From NCBI RefSeq assembly GCF_039525035.1, contig NZ_BAAAHE010000021.1, positions 1 to 56,925 of the forward strand: a stretch of 56,925 nucleotides of DNA, in the 5' to 3' direction. Below, piece after piece: positions 47,870-56,824 of this stretch. Position 1 is the stretch's first letter. Each line of letters starts with the position of its first letter. The notes below the pieces were generated by a model that saw only the letters and a list, made by a program, of their open reading frames with translations, did not search any database and was not told where the DNA came from. A program made the position numbers and the translations under genes. Source of the DNA: Sporichthya brevicatena. Lineage in GTDB: Bacteria; Actinomycetota; Actinomycetes; Sporichthyales; Sporichthyaceae.

Positions 47870-47875
47870 ACCCTA
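47870..47875 (-). promoter_or_regulatory. -10 element of a leaderless mshC promoter
   Basis: Minus-strand TAGGGT ends 7 bases before the mshC ATG; no Shine-Dalgarno precedes the gene. Confidence 0.45.
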
Positions 47876-47879
47876 ATTT

Positions 47880-48638
47880 CTAGAACGGGGGCCAGGGGAC
47901 GGCGGGCCAGCCGTCCTCGCGCGGCTCGGGGTGGACCCCCGTGCGCAACAACCGGGTCAACCGCCGACGGGTGGCGGTCGATTCCCGCGGGGTGAGCAGC
48001 TCGGCGATCCGCGGACCCAGCCCTTTGTCCCAGTCGGCGTCCAGCGCCTCCAGCACCTCGACCGCCTCGTCCGGCAGCGGCAGGCCCGCCCAGCCCCACA
48101 GGAGCGTGCGGAGCTTGTTCTCCACGGCGAAGCACACGCCGTGGTCGATGCCGTAGACGTCACCGGCGACGGTGGGGAGCAAGTGCCCGCCCTTGCGGTC
48201 GGCGTTGTTGATCACGGCGTCGAGGACGGCGATGCGGCGCAGCCGGTCGTCGTCGGAGCGCACGAGCTGCCCGAGATCGACGGTGTCGTCGACCTCGATC
48301 CACAGCTGCGCCATCCCCGGCCCCCAGGGCCCGTCGCGCAGCACGGTCGGCGGGACGATGTTCCAGCCGGTCGCCGCCGAGACCTCGTAGGCGCTGACCT
48401 CGCGCGCGGCCAGGGTGCCGTCCGGGAAGTCCCAGAGCGGCCGCTCCCCCGCGATCGGCTTGTGCACGCACGCCGTCGTCACCCCGTCGAGGGTCACGGC
48501 GCAGTACAGCGTGGCGTTCGAGGCGTCGACGAGCCGGCCGATCACCTCGAGCTCACCGCGGGTCAGCAGGTCGAGCAGTCCGGCCTCGTCCAGGTCCGGC
48601 GGATCGAAGGTCGGGATCTCGTCGGCGGACTCGCTCAA
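47880..48638 (-). CDS. SCO1664 family protein (kinase-like fold)
   Basis: A protein of about 252 aa that always accompanies mshC and the DUF3090 gene in actinobacteria. It resembles PI3/PI4-kinase-like folds: [16 protein letters not shown] carries the catalytic-loop-like Asn/Asp, [21 protein letters not shown] the metal-site Asp. Role unknown. The upstream frame overlaps DUF3090; TTG 48638 is the first start that fits family length, but it has no strong binding site, so the start is uncertain. Confidence 0.82.
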   Translation of the reverse strand: MSESADEIPTFDPPDLDEAGLLDLLTRGELEVIGRLVDASNATLYCAVTLDGVTTACVHKPIAGERPLWDFPDGTLAAREVSAYEVSAATGWNIVPPTVLRDGPWGPGMAQLWIEVDDTVDLGQLVRSDDDRLRRIAVLDAVINNADRKGGHLLPTVAGDVYGIDHGVCFAVENKLRTLLWGWAGLPLPDEAVEVLEALDADWDKGLGPRIAELLTPRESTATRRRLTRLLRTGVHPEPREDGWPAVPWPPF

Positions 48639-48708
48639 CGAGTCACCGCCACGGACTTCGTCCTCGCGGGGACCCTTGTCACCTTCTTCGTGACCTCGCT
48701 GCGCTCGG

Positions 48709-49278
48709 TCAACGTCGGTAACCGTTGGCCCGCGGACAGATGTGACCGGCCGGGTCGAGCGGCAGGCCGCAGAACGGGCAGGACGGCCGGCCGGCCGAGA
48801 CCACGGACTGGGCGCGCCGGGCGAACGCGCGGGCCATCTCGCCGGTGAGGCGGACGCGCAGGACGTCGGGGCCCTCCGGGTTGTCCTCCTCGTCGTCGAG
48901 CGCGGGTCCGGTGCCCTCGGGGTCGTCCTCGCCGGGCGCCTGGGCCACGATGACGAGCCGCTCGGCGGCCGGGTCCCAGCCCAGCGCGAGGGTGCCGACG
49001 CGGAAGTCCTCCTCGATCGGCCCGTCGAGCGGGTCGAGGTCGTCGACGGCGTCGACCGGCGGCGGCACGGGGACGTCCCCACCACTGACGCGGAGCACCT
49101 CGTCGAGCAGTTTGTCGATCTGCTCCGCGAGGAGGGCGACCTGCTGCTTCTCCAGGGCGACGCTGGTGATGCGGCCGCCGCCGCGGGCCTGGAGGAAGAA
49201 GGTGCGCGAACCCGGTTCGCCGACCGTCCCGGCGACGAACCGCTCGGGCGGGTCGTAGAAGTAGACCTGGCGTGGCAC
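48709..49278 (-). CDS. DUF3090 family protein
   Basis: A 189-aa protein opening VPRQVYFYDPPERFVAGTVGEPGSRTFFLQA, the DUF3090 signature, with the C-terminal zinc knuckle CPFCGLPLDPAGHICPRANGYRR. It is part of the conserved actinobacterial trio with the SCO1664-like and phosphoglycerate-mutase-like genes. GTG 49278 lies 6 bases after TAAGGT (49285-49290). Function unknown. Confidence 0.9.
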   Translation of the reverse strand: MPRQVYFYDPPERFVAGTVGEPGSRTFFLQARGGGRITSVALEKQQVALLAEQIDKLLDEVLRVSGGDVPVPPPVDAVDDLDPLDGPIEEDFRVGTLALGWDPAAERLVIVAQAPGEDDPEGTGPALDDEEDNPEGPDVLRVRLTGEMARAFARRAQSVVSAGRPSCPFCGLPLDPAGHICPRANGYRR

Positions 49279-49284
49279 GTTCCG

Positions 49285-49290
49285 ACCTTA
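49285..49290 (-). promoter_or_regulatory. -10 element of a leaderless promoter
   Basis: TAAGGT on the minus strand ends 6 bases before GTG 49278. Confidence 0.4.
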
Positions 49291-49329
49291 CGTCTCGGGC
49301 GAATCTCGCAGCTCAGGAGCCGGTGCGGC

Positions 49330-50031
49330 TCAGGCGCCCGCGCCGCCGCCGACGACGGCGTCGGAGCTGCGGCGCCGGCGGCGCTTGACCTTCGGGGGCT
49401 GGTACGCGGACACGTCCCCGCCGACGTCGTTGACGCGGAGCACGAAGGGCCGGGTCTCGGTGTAGCTGATCGCCGTGACCGACCCGGGGTCGACGACGAT
49501 GCGCTGGAAGTTGTCGAGGTGCATCGCCATCGCGTCGGCGACGATGGCCTTGATCACGTCGCCGTGCGAGCAGGCCACCCAGACCGAGTTCGGGCCGTGC
49601 TCGGCCGCGATCCTCGCGTCCCAGTGCCGGATCGCCGCGACGCCGCGGGCCGCCATCGCCGCCATCGACTCACCGTCGGGGCCGGGGAACACCGCCGCGC
49701 TCGGGTGGGCCTGCACGACCCGCCACATCGGCTCCTTGACCAGCTCGGAGAGTTTCCGGCCAGTCCAGTCGCCGTAGCGGCACTCGCCGAGGCGCTTCTC
49801 GGTGACGCGCTTGCGACCGGTCTTGGCGACCAGCGGCGCGACCGTCTCCTGGCAGCGCTGCAGCGGGCTGGAGACGATCGCGGCGAGCGGCAACTCGCCG
49901 AGCCGCAGCGCGAGGGCCTCGGCCTGCTCGCGGCCGCGGTCGTCGAGTCCGACGCCCGGCGTCCACCCGGCGAGGACGCCGGAGGTGTTCGCGGTCGAGC
50001 GGCCGTGGCGGACGAGCAGAACGGTGGGCAC
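49330..50031 (-). CDS. Histidine phosphatase family protein (MSMEG_4193 type)
   Basis: A 233-aa phosphoglycerate-mutase-like phosphatase: VLLVRHGRSTANTSG carries the catalytic His, LQRCQET and GECRYGDWTGRKL the other pocket residues, and CSHGDVIKAI the second His. It belongs to the subgroup found next to DUF3090 and mshC; the substrate is unknown. The basic tail (KVKRRRRRSS) is unusual. GTG 50031 lies 6 bases after TAGGTT (50038-50043). Confidence 0.88.
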   Translation of the reverse strand: MPTVLLVRHGRSTANTSGVLAGWTPGVGLDDRGREQAEALALRLGELPLAAIVSSPLQRCQETVAPLVAKTGRKRVTEKRLGECRYGDWTGRKLSELVKEPMWRVVQAHPSAAVFPGPDGESMAAMAARGVAAIRHWDARIAAEHGPNSVWVACSHGDVIKAIVADAMAMHLDNFQRIVVDPGSVTAISYTETRPFVLRVNDVGGDVSAYQPPKVKRRRRRSSDAVVGGGAGA

Positions 50032-50068
50032 GCACTCAACCTAGCCAGTCGGAACGGATGACGCTGCG

Positions 50069-51118
50069 TCAGCTGGCGGTGCCCGACTTCTCCAGCGCCT
50101 CCATGGCCGCGCGCAGCAGACCCGCGCCGCCCTGCGGCCCCTGGTGGTACAGGGCCAGGTTGATCGTGGTGACGCCGGCGTCGGCGTACTCCCGGATGCG
50201 GTCGGCGATGCGGTCGACCGGGCCGAGCAGCGCGATGCGCTCGAGGAACTCCAGCGGGAGCGCCGCCTCCGCCTCCGCGTAGCGCTTCTCCAGGTACAGC
50301 TCCTGGCAACGCGTCGCCTCGGCCTCGTAACCCATCCGGCAGGCGAGGTCGTTGTAGAAGTTCTTCTCCCGCGCGCCCATGCCACCGACGTAGAGCGCGG
50401 TCTGGCGCCGCGTCACGTCCGCGCAGGCGGCGACGTCGTCACCGACCACGAACGGGATCGAGGGCGAGACGTCGAAGCCCTCCATCGTCAGACCGGCCTT
50501 GGCGCGGCCCTCGGCGATCTGGGCGAGGATCCCCGGCAGCGTCGCGGTGTCGCAGAACAGGCCGAGCCAGCCGTCCGCGATCTCCCCGGTGAGCCGCAGG
50601 TTCTGCGGGCCCAGCGAGCCGAGGTAGATCGGGATCCGGTCCCGGACCGGGTGGATGATCAGGTTCAGCGCCTTGCCCAGGCCGTCCGGCAGCGGCAGCG
50701 TCCAGTGCTTGCCGGAGTGGACGACCTCCTCCCGGCGCAGCGCCTGGTTCACGATCTCGATGTACTCGCGTGTGCGGCCGATCGGCGCGGTGAACGGGAC
50801 GCCGTACCAGCCCTCGGACACCTGGGGCCCGGAGACGCCCAGGCCGAGCCGCATCCGCCCGCCGGACAGGGAATCGAGCGTGGCCGCCGTCATCGCGGTC
50901 ATCGTGGGCTGGCGGGCCGGGATCTGGAACACCGCGGAGCCCAGATCGATGTTCGTGGTGAGCGCGGCGATGTAGCCGAGCACGGTCGCGGCGTCGGACC
51001 CGTAGGCCTCCGCGGCCCAGACGACGGAGAAGCCGAGCTCGTCGGCCTCCTTCGCCAGCGCGATGTTGGAGGCGTCGTTGCCCATCCCCCAGTAGCCGAG
51101 ATTCAGCCCGAGCCGCAC
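50069..51118 (-). CDS. LLM-class F420-dependent oxidoreductase
   Basis: A 349-aa luciferase-like TIM barrel: VRLGLNLGYWGMGNDASNIALAKEADELGFSVVWAAEAYGSDAATVLGYIAA, GSAVFQIPARQPTMTAMTAATLDSLSGGRMRLGLGVSGPQV, and DGWLGLFC. The pattern matches the F420-using group of actinobacteria; the physiological substrate is unknown. GTG 51118 is preferred because relatives start MRLGLNLGYWG and GGGGA precedes it; ATG 51130 is possible. Its stop lies in a TGACGCTGCGTCA hairpin. Confidence 0.88.
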   Translation of the reverse strand: MRLGLNLGYWGMGNDASNIALAKEADELGFSVVWAAEAYGSDAATVLGYIAALTTNIDLGSAVFQIPARQPTMTAMTAATLDSLSGGRMRLGLGVSGPQVSEGWYGVPFTAPIGRTREYIEIVNQALRREEVVHSGKHWTLPLPDGLGKALNLIIHPVRDRIPIYLGSLGPQNLRLTGEIADGWLGLFCDTATLPGILAQIAEGRAKAGLTMEGFDVSPSIPFVVGDDVAACADVTRRQTALYVGGMGAREKNFYNDLACRMGYEAEATRCQELYLEKRYAEAEAALPLEFLERIALLGPVDRIADRIREYADAGVTTINLALYHQGPQGGAGLLRAAMEALEKSGTAS

Positions 51119-51218
51119 GATCGTCCCCATCCTGACCGGCGTGGAACCGGTCGCCTCGCCGCACACTATCCGCGCGCCGTTCGGGGGCTGAACGCCTGTG
51201 GCGGTTAGCCTTCCGGGC

Positions 51219-52208
51219 ATGGGACCGGGCATGGAATACCGCCACCTGGGGCGCAGCGGACTCGCCGTCTCCCGGCTGGGTCTCGGAACCATGACGTGGG
51301 GTGTCGACACCGACACCGACGAGGCCGCCCAGATCCTCGCCGCGTTCTGTGACGCCGGCGGCACGCTGGTCGACACCGCCGCGGTCTACGGCGACGGCAA
51401 GGCCGAGGCGATCCTGGGCGAGCTGCTCGGCGGCACCGTCCCCCGCGAGGACGTGGTCCTCGCCACCAAAGCGGGCATTTCACACCGGAACGGGCACAAC
51501 CTGCTCGACACGTCCCGCCGGGCACTCCTGGACAGCCTGGACGCCTCGCTGACCCGGCTCGGCACCGACCACGTCGACCTGTGGCAGGTGCACGTCTACT
51601 CCAGCGCCACCCCGGCCGCCGAGGTGATGTCGGCCCTGGAGCAGGCCGTCGCCTCCGGACGCGCCCGCTACGTCGGCGTCTCGAACTACGGCGGCTGGCA
51701 GCTCGCCCAGGCCGCGACCCTGCAGCAGAACTCGGCGATCGGCGCGCAGATCGTCAGCGACCAGGTCGAGTACTCGCTGCTGAACCGGAACGTCGAGTCC
51801 GAAGTGCTCCCGGCCGCCCACGCTCTCGGCGTCGGCGTCCTGGCCTGGTCACCCCTCGGCCGCGGCGTCCTCACCGGGAAGTACCGGACGGGCACCCCGG
51901 TGGACTCCCGCGCCGCGTCCTCACGCTTCGGCGGATTCGTCGAGGGCTACCTGAACCCGACCGCCCGCGCGGTCGTGGACGCCGTCGCCACCGCGGCGAG
52001 CGGCCTCGGGTGCAGCCCGCTGGAGGTGGCGCTGTCCTGGGTCCGCGACCACGCCGGCGTCACCGCGGCGATCGTCGGCGCCCGGACCCGCAACCAGCTC
52101 CAGGCCTCGCTCAACGCCGAGGGCGTGACGCTCCCGGCCGAGATCCGGGCCGCCCTCGACGACGTCTCCGACCCGCGCCGGGCGGCCGGCGCGGGCGTCG
52201 AGCAGTAG
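51219..52208 (+). CDS. Aldo/keto reductase
   Basis: An aldo/keto reductase of ~329 aa: MEYRHLGRSGLAVSRLGLGTMTWG, catalytic Asp/Tyr region GTLVDTAAVYGDGKAEAILG, Lys in VVLATKAG, His in DLWQVHVYSSATP, and NADP-binding GARTRNQL. Start chosen at ATG 51219, 7 bases after a TAGCCT -10; ATG 51231 (MEYRHLG) is the usual family start and also possible. Divergent from the F420-type gene. Confidence 0.88.
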   Translation: MGPGMEYRHLGRSGLAVSRLGLGTMTWGVDTDTDEAAQILAAFCDAGGTLVDTAAVYGDGKAEAILGELLGGTVPREDVVLATKAGISHRNGHNLLDTSRRALLDSLDASLTRLGTDHVDLWQVHVYSSATPAAEVMSALEQAVASGRARYVGVSNYGGWQLAQAATLQQNSAIGAQIVSDQVEYSLLNRNVESEVLPAAHALGVGVLAWSPLGRGVLTGKYRTGTPVDSRAASSRFGGFVEGYLNPTARAVVDAVATAASGLGCSPLEVALSWVRDHAGVTAAIVGARTRNQLQASLNAEGVTLPAEIRAALDDVSDPRRAAGAGVEQ

Positions 52209-52209
52209 C

Positions 52210-52854
<645 letters not shown>

Positions 52855-52860
52855 GTGCGC

Positions 52861-52866
52861 AACCTA
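52861..52866 (-). promoter_or_regulatory. -10 element of a leaderless promoter
   Basis: Minus-strand TAGGTT ends 6 bases before ATG 52854. Confidence 0.4.
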
Positions 52867-52909
52867 GCCGGGTCCGCTCGGCCACAATGGGTCACCAGTG
52901 AGGAGGCGT

Positions 52910-53095
52910 ATGACCACGTACGAGTTCCGCACCCTGTACCTGCCCCGGGGCATCTCCCGCTCCGCCGCGCAGCGCATCCTCACCGACGAGGCCGAGTACG
53001 GACACTGGGAGTTGGACCGGCTTCGCCTGTTCGCCGACGGGAGCCGGCGCGTCCGTCTCCGCCGCCGCGTCATCCGCGCGGTCCGCACGGCCTGA
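52910..53095 (+). CDS. DUF5703 family small protein
   Basis: A 61-aa protein beginning MTTYEFRTLYLPRGISRSAAQRILTDEAEYGHWELDRLRLF, the DUF5703 pattern of actinobacteria, with a basic C-terminus (RRVRLRRRVIR). Function unknown. ATG 52910 has a perfect AGGAGG 4 bases upstream. The stop codon overlaps the palindrome TGACGTCA shared with the convergent M20 gene. Confidence 0.82.
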   Translation: MTTYEFRTLYLPRGISRSAAQRILTDEAEYGHWELDRLRLFADGSRRVRLRRRVIRAVRTA

Positions 53096-53097
53096 CG

Positions 53098-54426
53098 TCA
53101 GCAGGTGCGGAGGAACCGGTCCAGGACGCGGACGCCGAACTGCAGCCCGTCGATCGGGACCCGCTCGTCGACGCCGTGGAACATGCCGGAGAAGTCGAGG
53201 TCGGCCGGGAGCCGGAGCGGGGCGAAGCCGAAGCACCGCATCCCGAGGTCGGAGAACGACTTCGCGTCGGTGCCGCCGGAGAGCGTGTACGGGATCGCGC
53301 GGGCCTCAGGGTCCTCGGCCAGCAGCGACGCGACCATCGCGTCGACGAGCGCGCCGTCGAAGGTCGTCTCGAGCGCCTTGTCGTGGTGGAGCATCTCGAT
53401 CGCGATGTTCTCCCCCACGACCTCCTGGACCTGCTCCAGGAACTCCTCCTCGTAACCGGGGAGGAAGCGGCCGTCGACGACCGCGTGCGCCTCGCCGGGG
53501 ATGACGTTGGTCTTGTAGCCGGCCGTCAGCATCGTGGGGTTCGCGGTGTTGCGCAGGGTCGCGCCGATCATGCGTGCCATCGAGCCGAGTTGGGCGATCG
53601 TGGCGTCCATGTCGTCGGGGTCGAGGGTGATCCCGAACAGGTCCGCGATCTCGTCGAGGAAGGCCTGCATGGTCTTCGTCATGCGGATCGGGAACTGGTG
53701 CGCCCCGAGGCGCGCGACCGCCTCGCAGAGGGCCGTGACGGCGTTGTCCTCGGCGATCATCGAGCCGTGGCCGGCGCGGCCGTGCGCGGTCAGGCGCATC
53801 CACGCCATGCCCTTCTGCGCGGTCTCGATCGCGTAGAGACGTTTGCCGGCGACGGTCAGGGAGAAGCCTCCGACCTCGCTGATCGCCTCGGTGCAGCCCT
53901 CGAACTTGTCGGCGTGGTTGTCGACCAGGTAGCGGGCACCGTAGGTGCCGCCGGCCTCCTCGTCCGCGACGAACGCGAGCACGATGTCGCGCGGCGGGAC
54001 GGTGCCCTCCCGCATCCACTGCCGGATCACGGCGAGGACCATCGCGTCGGTGTCCTTCATGTCCACCGCGCCGCGGCCCCAGATGCACCCGTCGGCGATC
54101 TGGCCGGCGAACGGCGGCAACGTCCACTGGTCCGGGAACGCCGGGACGACGTCGATGTGGCCGTGGATCAGCAGCGCCCCGCGCGACGGGTCCGCCCCCG
54201 CGATGCGGGTGACGACACTCGCCCGACCCGGCGCCGACTCGAGGATCTCGGTGTCGAGACCGACCTCGGAGAGCTTCTCCGCGACGTACTCCGCAGCGGC
54301 CCGTTCCCCAGGCCCGGAGCCGTCGCCGAAGTTCACCGATTCGATGCGGATGAGGTCCTGGCAGAGGCCGACGACCTCCGCCTGCGCCGCGCTGGTGTCG
54401 GCGCCCGGGTCCGGGGTTGCGTTCAT
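53098..54426 (-). CDS. M20 family metallopeptidase
   Basis: A 442-aa di-zinc hydrolase: metal motifs LLIHGHIDVVP, GRGAVDMKD, FVADEEAGGTYG and SDLGMRCFGF, with the dimerisation domain from KGMAWMRLTAHGRAGHGS to the LEQVQEVVGENIAIEM strand. The subgroup covers dipeptidases and acyl-amino-acid deacylases. ATG 54426 is the likely start; the longer frame runs into the tRNA gene. Confidence 0.88.
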   Translation of the reverse strand: MNATPDPGADTSAAQAEVVGLCQDLIRIESVNFGDGSGPGERAAAEYVAEKLSEVGLDTEILESAPGRASVVTRIAGADPSRGALLIHGHIDVVPAFPDQWTLPPFAGQIADGCIWGRGAVDMKDTDAMVLAVIRQWMREGTVPPRDIVLAFVADEEAGGTYGARYLVDNHADKFEGCTEAISEVGGFSLTVAGKRLYAIETAQKGMAWMRLTAHGRAGHGSMIAEDNAVTALCEAVARLGAHQFPIRMTKTMQAFLDEIADLFGITLDPDDMDATIAQLGSMARMIGATLRNTANPTMLTAGYKTNVIPGEAHAVVDGRFLPGYEEEFLEQVQEVVGENIAIEMLHHDKALETTFDGALVDAMVASLLAEDPEARAIPYTLSGGTDAKSFSDLGMRCFGFAPLRLPADLDFSGMFHGVDERVPIDGLQFGVRVLDRFLRTC

Positions 54427-54532
54427 GACCACATCCTGCCCCCGAAGGGGGAGGGACGCACTCAGCACCTCTCCCGTCGGTGCTAAGGTTGGCGCGCTTC
54501 CGGGGCCGCGATCCGGTCCCCGGAGCGCATGC

Positions 54533-54616
54533 GCGCGGGTGGCGGAATTGGCAGACGCGCTAGCTTGAGGTGCTAGTGCCCGCAAGGGCATGGGGGTTCA
54601 AGTCCCCCCTCGCGCA
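54533..54616 (+). tRNA. tRNA-Leu (anticodon GAG)
   Basis: Acceptor stem GCGCGGG (54533-54539) pairs with CTCGCGC (54609-54615), with one G-U pair. The anticodon stem CTAGC/GCTAG carries the loop TTGAGGT with anticodon GAG at 54567-54569. A long variable arm (TGCCC-GCAA-GGGCA) marks a class II tRNA, and the T arm is GGGGG-TTCAAGT-CCCCC. A-discriminator at 54616; CCA is not encoded. Confidence 0.97.
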
Positions 54617-54621
54617 CACGA

Positions 54622-54658
54622 GGAAGGGCCCCTGACCTGGACCGGGTCGGGGGCCTTT
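54622..54658 (+). terminator. Terminator after tRNA-Leu
   Basis: A GC-rich stem (GGCCCCTGACC with GGGTCGGGGGCC, some wobble) is followed by TTTGT, right after the tRNA. Confidence 0.75.
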
Positions 54659-54705
54659 GTCGTGTCGGTGGTCCGCCGCCGGAGTGGCGTCGGAAAGTCC
54701 TCGAC

Positions 54706-54721
54706 TCGAACGCCAGTTCGA
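54706..54721. promoter_or_regulatory. Perfect LexA (SOS) box
   Basis: TCGAAC-GCCA-GTTCGA matches all 12 fixed positions of the actinobacterial SOS box consensus TCGAAC-N4-GTTCGA. It abuts the -10 TAGTAT (54723-54728) of the AlkB-like gene, so LexA binding would block the promoter. Confidence 0.85.
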
Positions 54722-54722
54722 G

Positions 54723-54728
54723 TAGTAT
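54723..54728 (+). promoter_or_regulatory. -10 element of a leaderless, LexA-controlled promoter
   Basis: TAGTAT ends 6 bases before ATG 54735, with no ribosome binding site. Confidence 0.55.
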
Positions 54729-54734
54729 CGACCC

Positions 54735-55355
54735 ATGCTCCAGGGATCGCTGCTCGACCTCGCGGAGGAGGTGACGGTCGGGCCGCTCGGCGACACGGTC
54801 GAACGGGTGCCGCTCTCCGAGGGCGCGTGGATCGACGTCCGGCGCGGCTGGATCGGCGGGGCGGACCTGCTGTTCGAACGGCTGCGGGACGGCGTCGCCT
54901 GGCGGGCCGAGCGGCGGCCGATGTACGAGCGGGTCGTCGACGTCCCCCGCCTGCTCTGCCATCTCGGCGAGGGGGCGCCGGCCCCGGACCCCGCCGTCGC
55001 CGAGGCGCACGCCGCACTGAACGCGCACTACGGGCCCGAGCTCGGCGAACCGTTCGCGACGATCGGGATGTGTCTGTACCGGGACGGCCGCGACTCGGTC
55101 GCCTGGCACGGCGACACGATCGGGCGCAGCCGCACCGAGGACACGATGGTCGCGATCGTCTCCGTCGGCGCCGCGCGGACGCTCTCGCTGCGCCCCAAGG
55201 CGGGCGGCCGGACGTTGCGGTACGACCTCGGGCACGGCGACCTGCTCGTCATGGGCGGGTCGTGCCAGCGCACGTGGGACCACGCGGTGCTCAAGACCGC
55301 CAAGCCGTGCGGCCCGCGGATCAGCCTGCAGTTCCGGCCCCGCGGCGTGCTCTGA
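54735..55355 (+). CDS. AlkB-like alpha-ketoglutarate-dependent dioxygenase
   Basis: A 206-aa 2OG-Fe(II) dioxygenase of the AlkB type: PMYERVVDVPRLLCH, the iron-binding AWHGDTIG and TWDHAV, and the 2-oxoglutarate-binding GPRISLQFRP near the end. AlkB-type enzymes repair alkylated bases by oxidative demethylation. Placement directly behind a perfect LexA box supports a DNA-repair role under SOS control. The transcript is probably leaderless. Confidence 0.88.
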   Translation: MLQGSLLDLAEEVTVGPLGDTVERVPLSEGAWIDVRRGWIGGADLLFERLRDGVAWRAERRPMYERVVDVPRLLCHLGEGAPAPDPAVAEAHAALNAHYGPELGEPFATIGMCLYRDGRDSVAWHGDTIGRSRTEDTMVAIVSVGAARTLSLRPKAGGRTLRYDLGHGDLLVMGGSCQRTWDHAVLKTAKPCGPRISLQFRPRGVL

Positions 55356-55374
55356 CGCACACGGAGGACACGAC

Positions 55375-55962
55375 CTAGGAGACCGGCTGCTCCGGGTTCG
55401 GCTGCGGCTGCTCGGGCTGCGGCTGCTCACCCCCGGGCTCGGGCGCCGTGGTGGAGCCGGGGTTCGGCTTCGGCGTCGCCTTCGGGGTCTGGCCCGGGCG
55501 GCACAGGATGAGGACGGTGCAGTCGTTCCCGCGACCACCGCCACCGCCGCCGCCACCACCGGGGTTCGGGTTGGTTCCCGGGTCGGAGGGGTCCGGCGTG
55601 GGCGTGGGCTTGGGCGTCTTGGCCGGCTTCGGCGTCTTGAGCGGCTTCGGCGTCGCCACCGGCGGCAGGCCCGCCGGGATCGGCGTCACGACGGGCTGCT
55701 GAATGACGCGCGGCGAGATGGGGCCGGGCTCGACGCCGCCCTTGCCGACCGTGGTGATGCGGACCTTCTGGTCGCCGATCACCGTCTCGGCCTCACGGTT
55801 CGACGGCAGAGCCCACTGGACGAAGACCGAACCGACCGCGATCACGGCGACCAACGAGAGCACGAGGGCTGTCTCGGCCGTCAACGGGCCGACGCGCCGC
55901 ACCGGTTCGTCGTCGACGACAACCGGTGGCGGGGCGGCTCGGCGCCGTCCGTGCTGCGACAT
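55375..55962 (-). CDS. Proline-rich membrane-anchored extracellular protein
   Basis: A 195-aa protein with a short cytoplasmic basic segment, one membrane helix (TALVLSLVAVIAVGSVFVQWAL), a small beta-like part (AETVIGDQKVRITTVG), and a long outside region of Pro/Lys/Thr repeats (TPKPLKTPKPAKTPKPTP), a glycine run and a CTVLILC pair that could form a small disulfide loop, ending in PQPEQPQPNPEQP. No known family; a cell-wall-spanning stalk is plausible. Confidence 0.7.
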   Translation of the reverse strand: MSQHGRRRAAPPPVVVDDEPVRRVGPLTAETALVLSLVAVIAVGSVFVQWALPSNREAETVIGDQKVRITTVGKGGVEPGPISPRVIQQPVVTPIPAGLPPVATPKPLKTPKPAKTPKPTPTPDPSDPGTNPNPGGGGGGGGGRGNDCTVLILCRPGQTPKATPKPNPGSTTAPEPGGEQPQPEQPQPNPEQPVS

Positions 55963-56111
55963 GCGATCAGAATCCCATCCGGGGCGGGCTCCGGCTCCCC
56001 CCGTTCGGAGTTTTTGACTTCACGCCCGCCGGGTCAAGCGGGAGCAACCGGGTGATCCCCCCGTGACCTGAACTGTGACCTGGCGCGGAATCTTTGTCGC
56101 GCGCGCCCGCC

Positions 56112-56117
56112 TACGAT
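56112..56117 (+). promoter_or_regulatory. -10 element of a leaderless promoter
   Basis: TACGAT ends 7 bases before GTG 56125. It overlaps the ATG at 56116, so that ATG is unlikely to be the start. Confidence 0.45.
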
Positions 56118-56124
56118 GATCGCC

Positions 56125-56739
56125 GTGCGCATCGACGTGGATCCCGAGGCGCCGCACCCCACCTTCTACCGGTTCCTGACGGCCGTCGTGGTGCCCCGGC
56201 CCATCGCCTGGGTCTCCACCCGATCGGCGGACGGCGTCGACAACCTGGCCCCGCACTCGTTCTTCACGGTCTCCTGCGTGCAGCCGCCGATCCTTCAGTT
56301 CACCTCGGTGGGCCGGAAGGACTCGCTGCGCAACGTGGAGGCCACGCGCGAGTTCGTCATCAACCTCGCACCCGCATCACTCTTCGAGCAGATCAACGCG
56401 ACCGGGACCGATTTCCCTTCTGACGTCAGCGAATTCGACGCCGTCGGGCTCACGCGCGAGGCGTCGACGAAGGTGACGCCGCCCCGCGTCGCGGAGTCCC
56501 CGGTCGCCCTCGAGTGCCGGCTCCACTCCACCGTCGGACTGGGCGACTCGACCGTCGTGTTCGGCCGCGTGGTCCACGCCTCGGTCGACGACTCGGTGCT
56601 CGTCGACGGGCACCCCGCCCTCCACCTGCTCGCGCCGCTCAGCCGCCTCGGCCGCAACGAGTGGGGCGACCCGCCGGCCGTCCGCCGGATCGATCGGATC
56701 CGGTACGCGGACTGGCCGGACCACTACCGGGCGCCCTGA
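56125..56739 (+). CDS. Flavin reductase family protein
   Basis: A 204-aa FMN-binding split-barrel protein: FYRFLTAVVVPRPIAWVSTRSADGVDNLAPHSFFTVSCVQPPILQFTSVGRKDSLRNVEATREFVINL is the flavin-binding core, followed by the closing strands and LLAPLSRLGRNEWGD. It would reduce or bind flavin for an oxygenase partner not in the window. GTG 56125 is chosen from the leaderless spacing. Confidence 0.85.
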   Translation: MRIDVDPEAPHPTFYRFLTAVVVPRPIAWVSTRSADGVDNLAPHSFFTVSCVQPPILQFTSVGRKDSLRNVEATREFVINLAPASLFEQINATGTDFPSDVSEFDAVGLTREASTKVTPPRVAESPVALECRLHSTVGLGDSTVVFGRVVHASVDDSVLVDGHPALHLLAPLSRLGRNEWGDPPAVRRIDRIRYADWPDHYRAP

Positions 56740-56768
56740 ATTTCCGCAATCGCCCGCCCGTGTCCCGG

Positions 56769-56797
56769 TTGACACGTGAAGCCCGATCGGATTTAGT
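56769..56797 (+). promoter_or_regulatory. Sigma-70-type promoter at the right edge
   Basis: TTGACA (56769-56774), a 17-base spacer and TTTAGT (56792-56797) form a good housekeeping promoter pointing out of the window. The transcript would start near 56804, inside the iron box. Confidence 0.6.
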
Positions 56798-56805
56798 CCA
56801 CCAAC

Positions 56806-56824
56806 TAAGGCGAGGCTAACCAAA
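56806..56824. promoter_or_regulatory. IdeR/DtxR-type iron box
   Basis: The 19-base site TAAGGCGAGGCTAACCAAA matches the DtxR/IdeR consensus TWAGGTWAGSCTWACCTWA at 16 of 19 positions. It covers the region just after the predicted transcript start, where a repressor would block transcription when iron is plentiful. The controlled gene lies outside the window. Confidence 0.65.
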
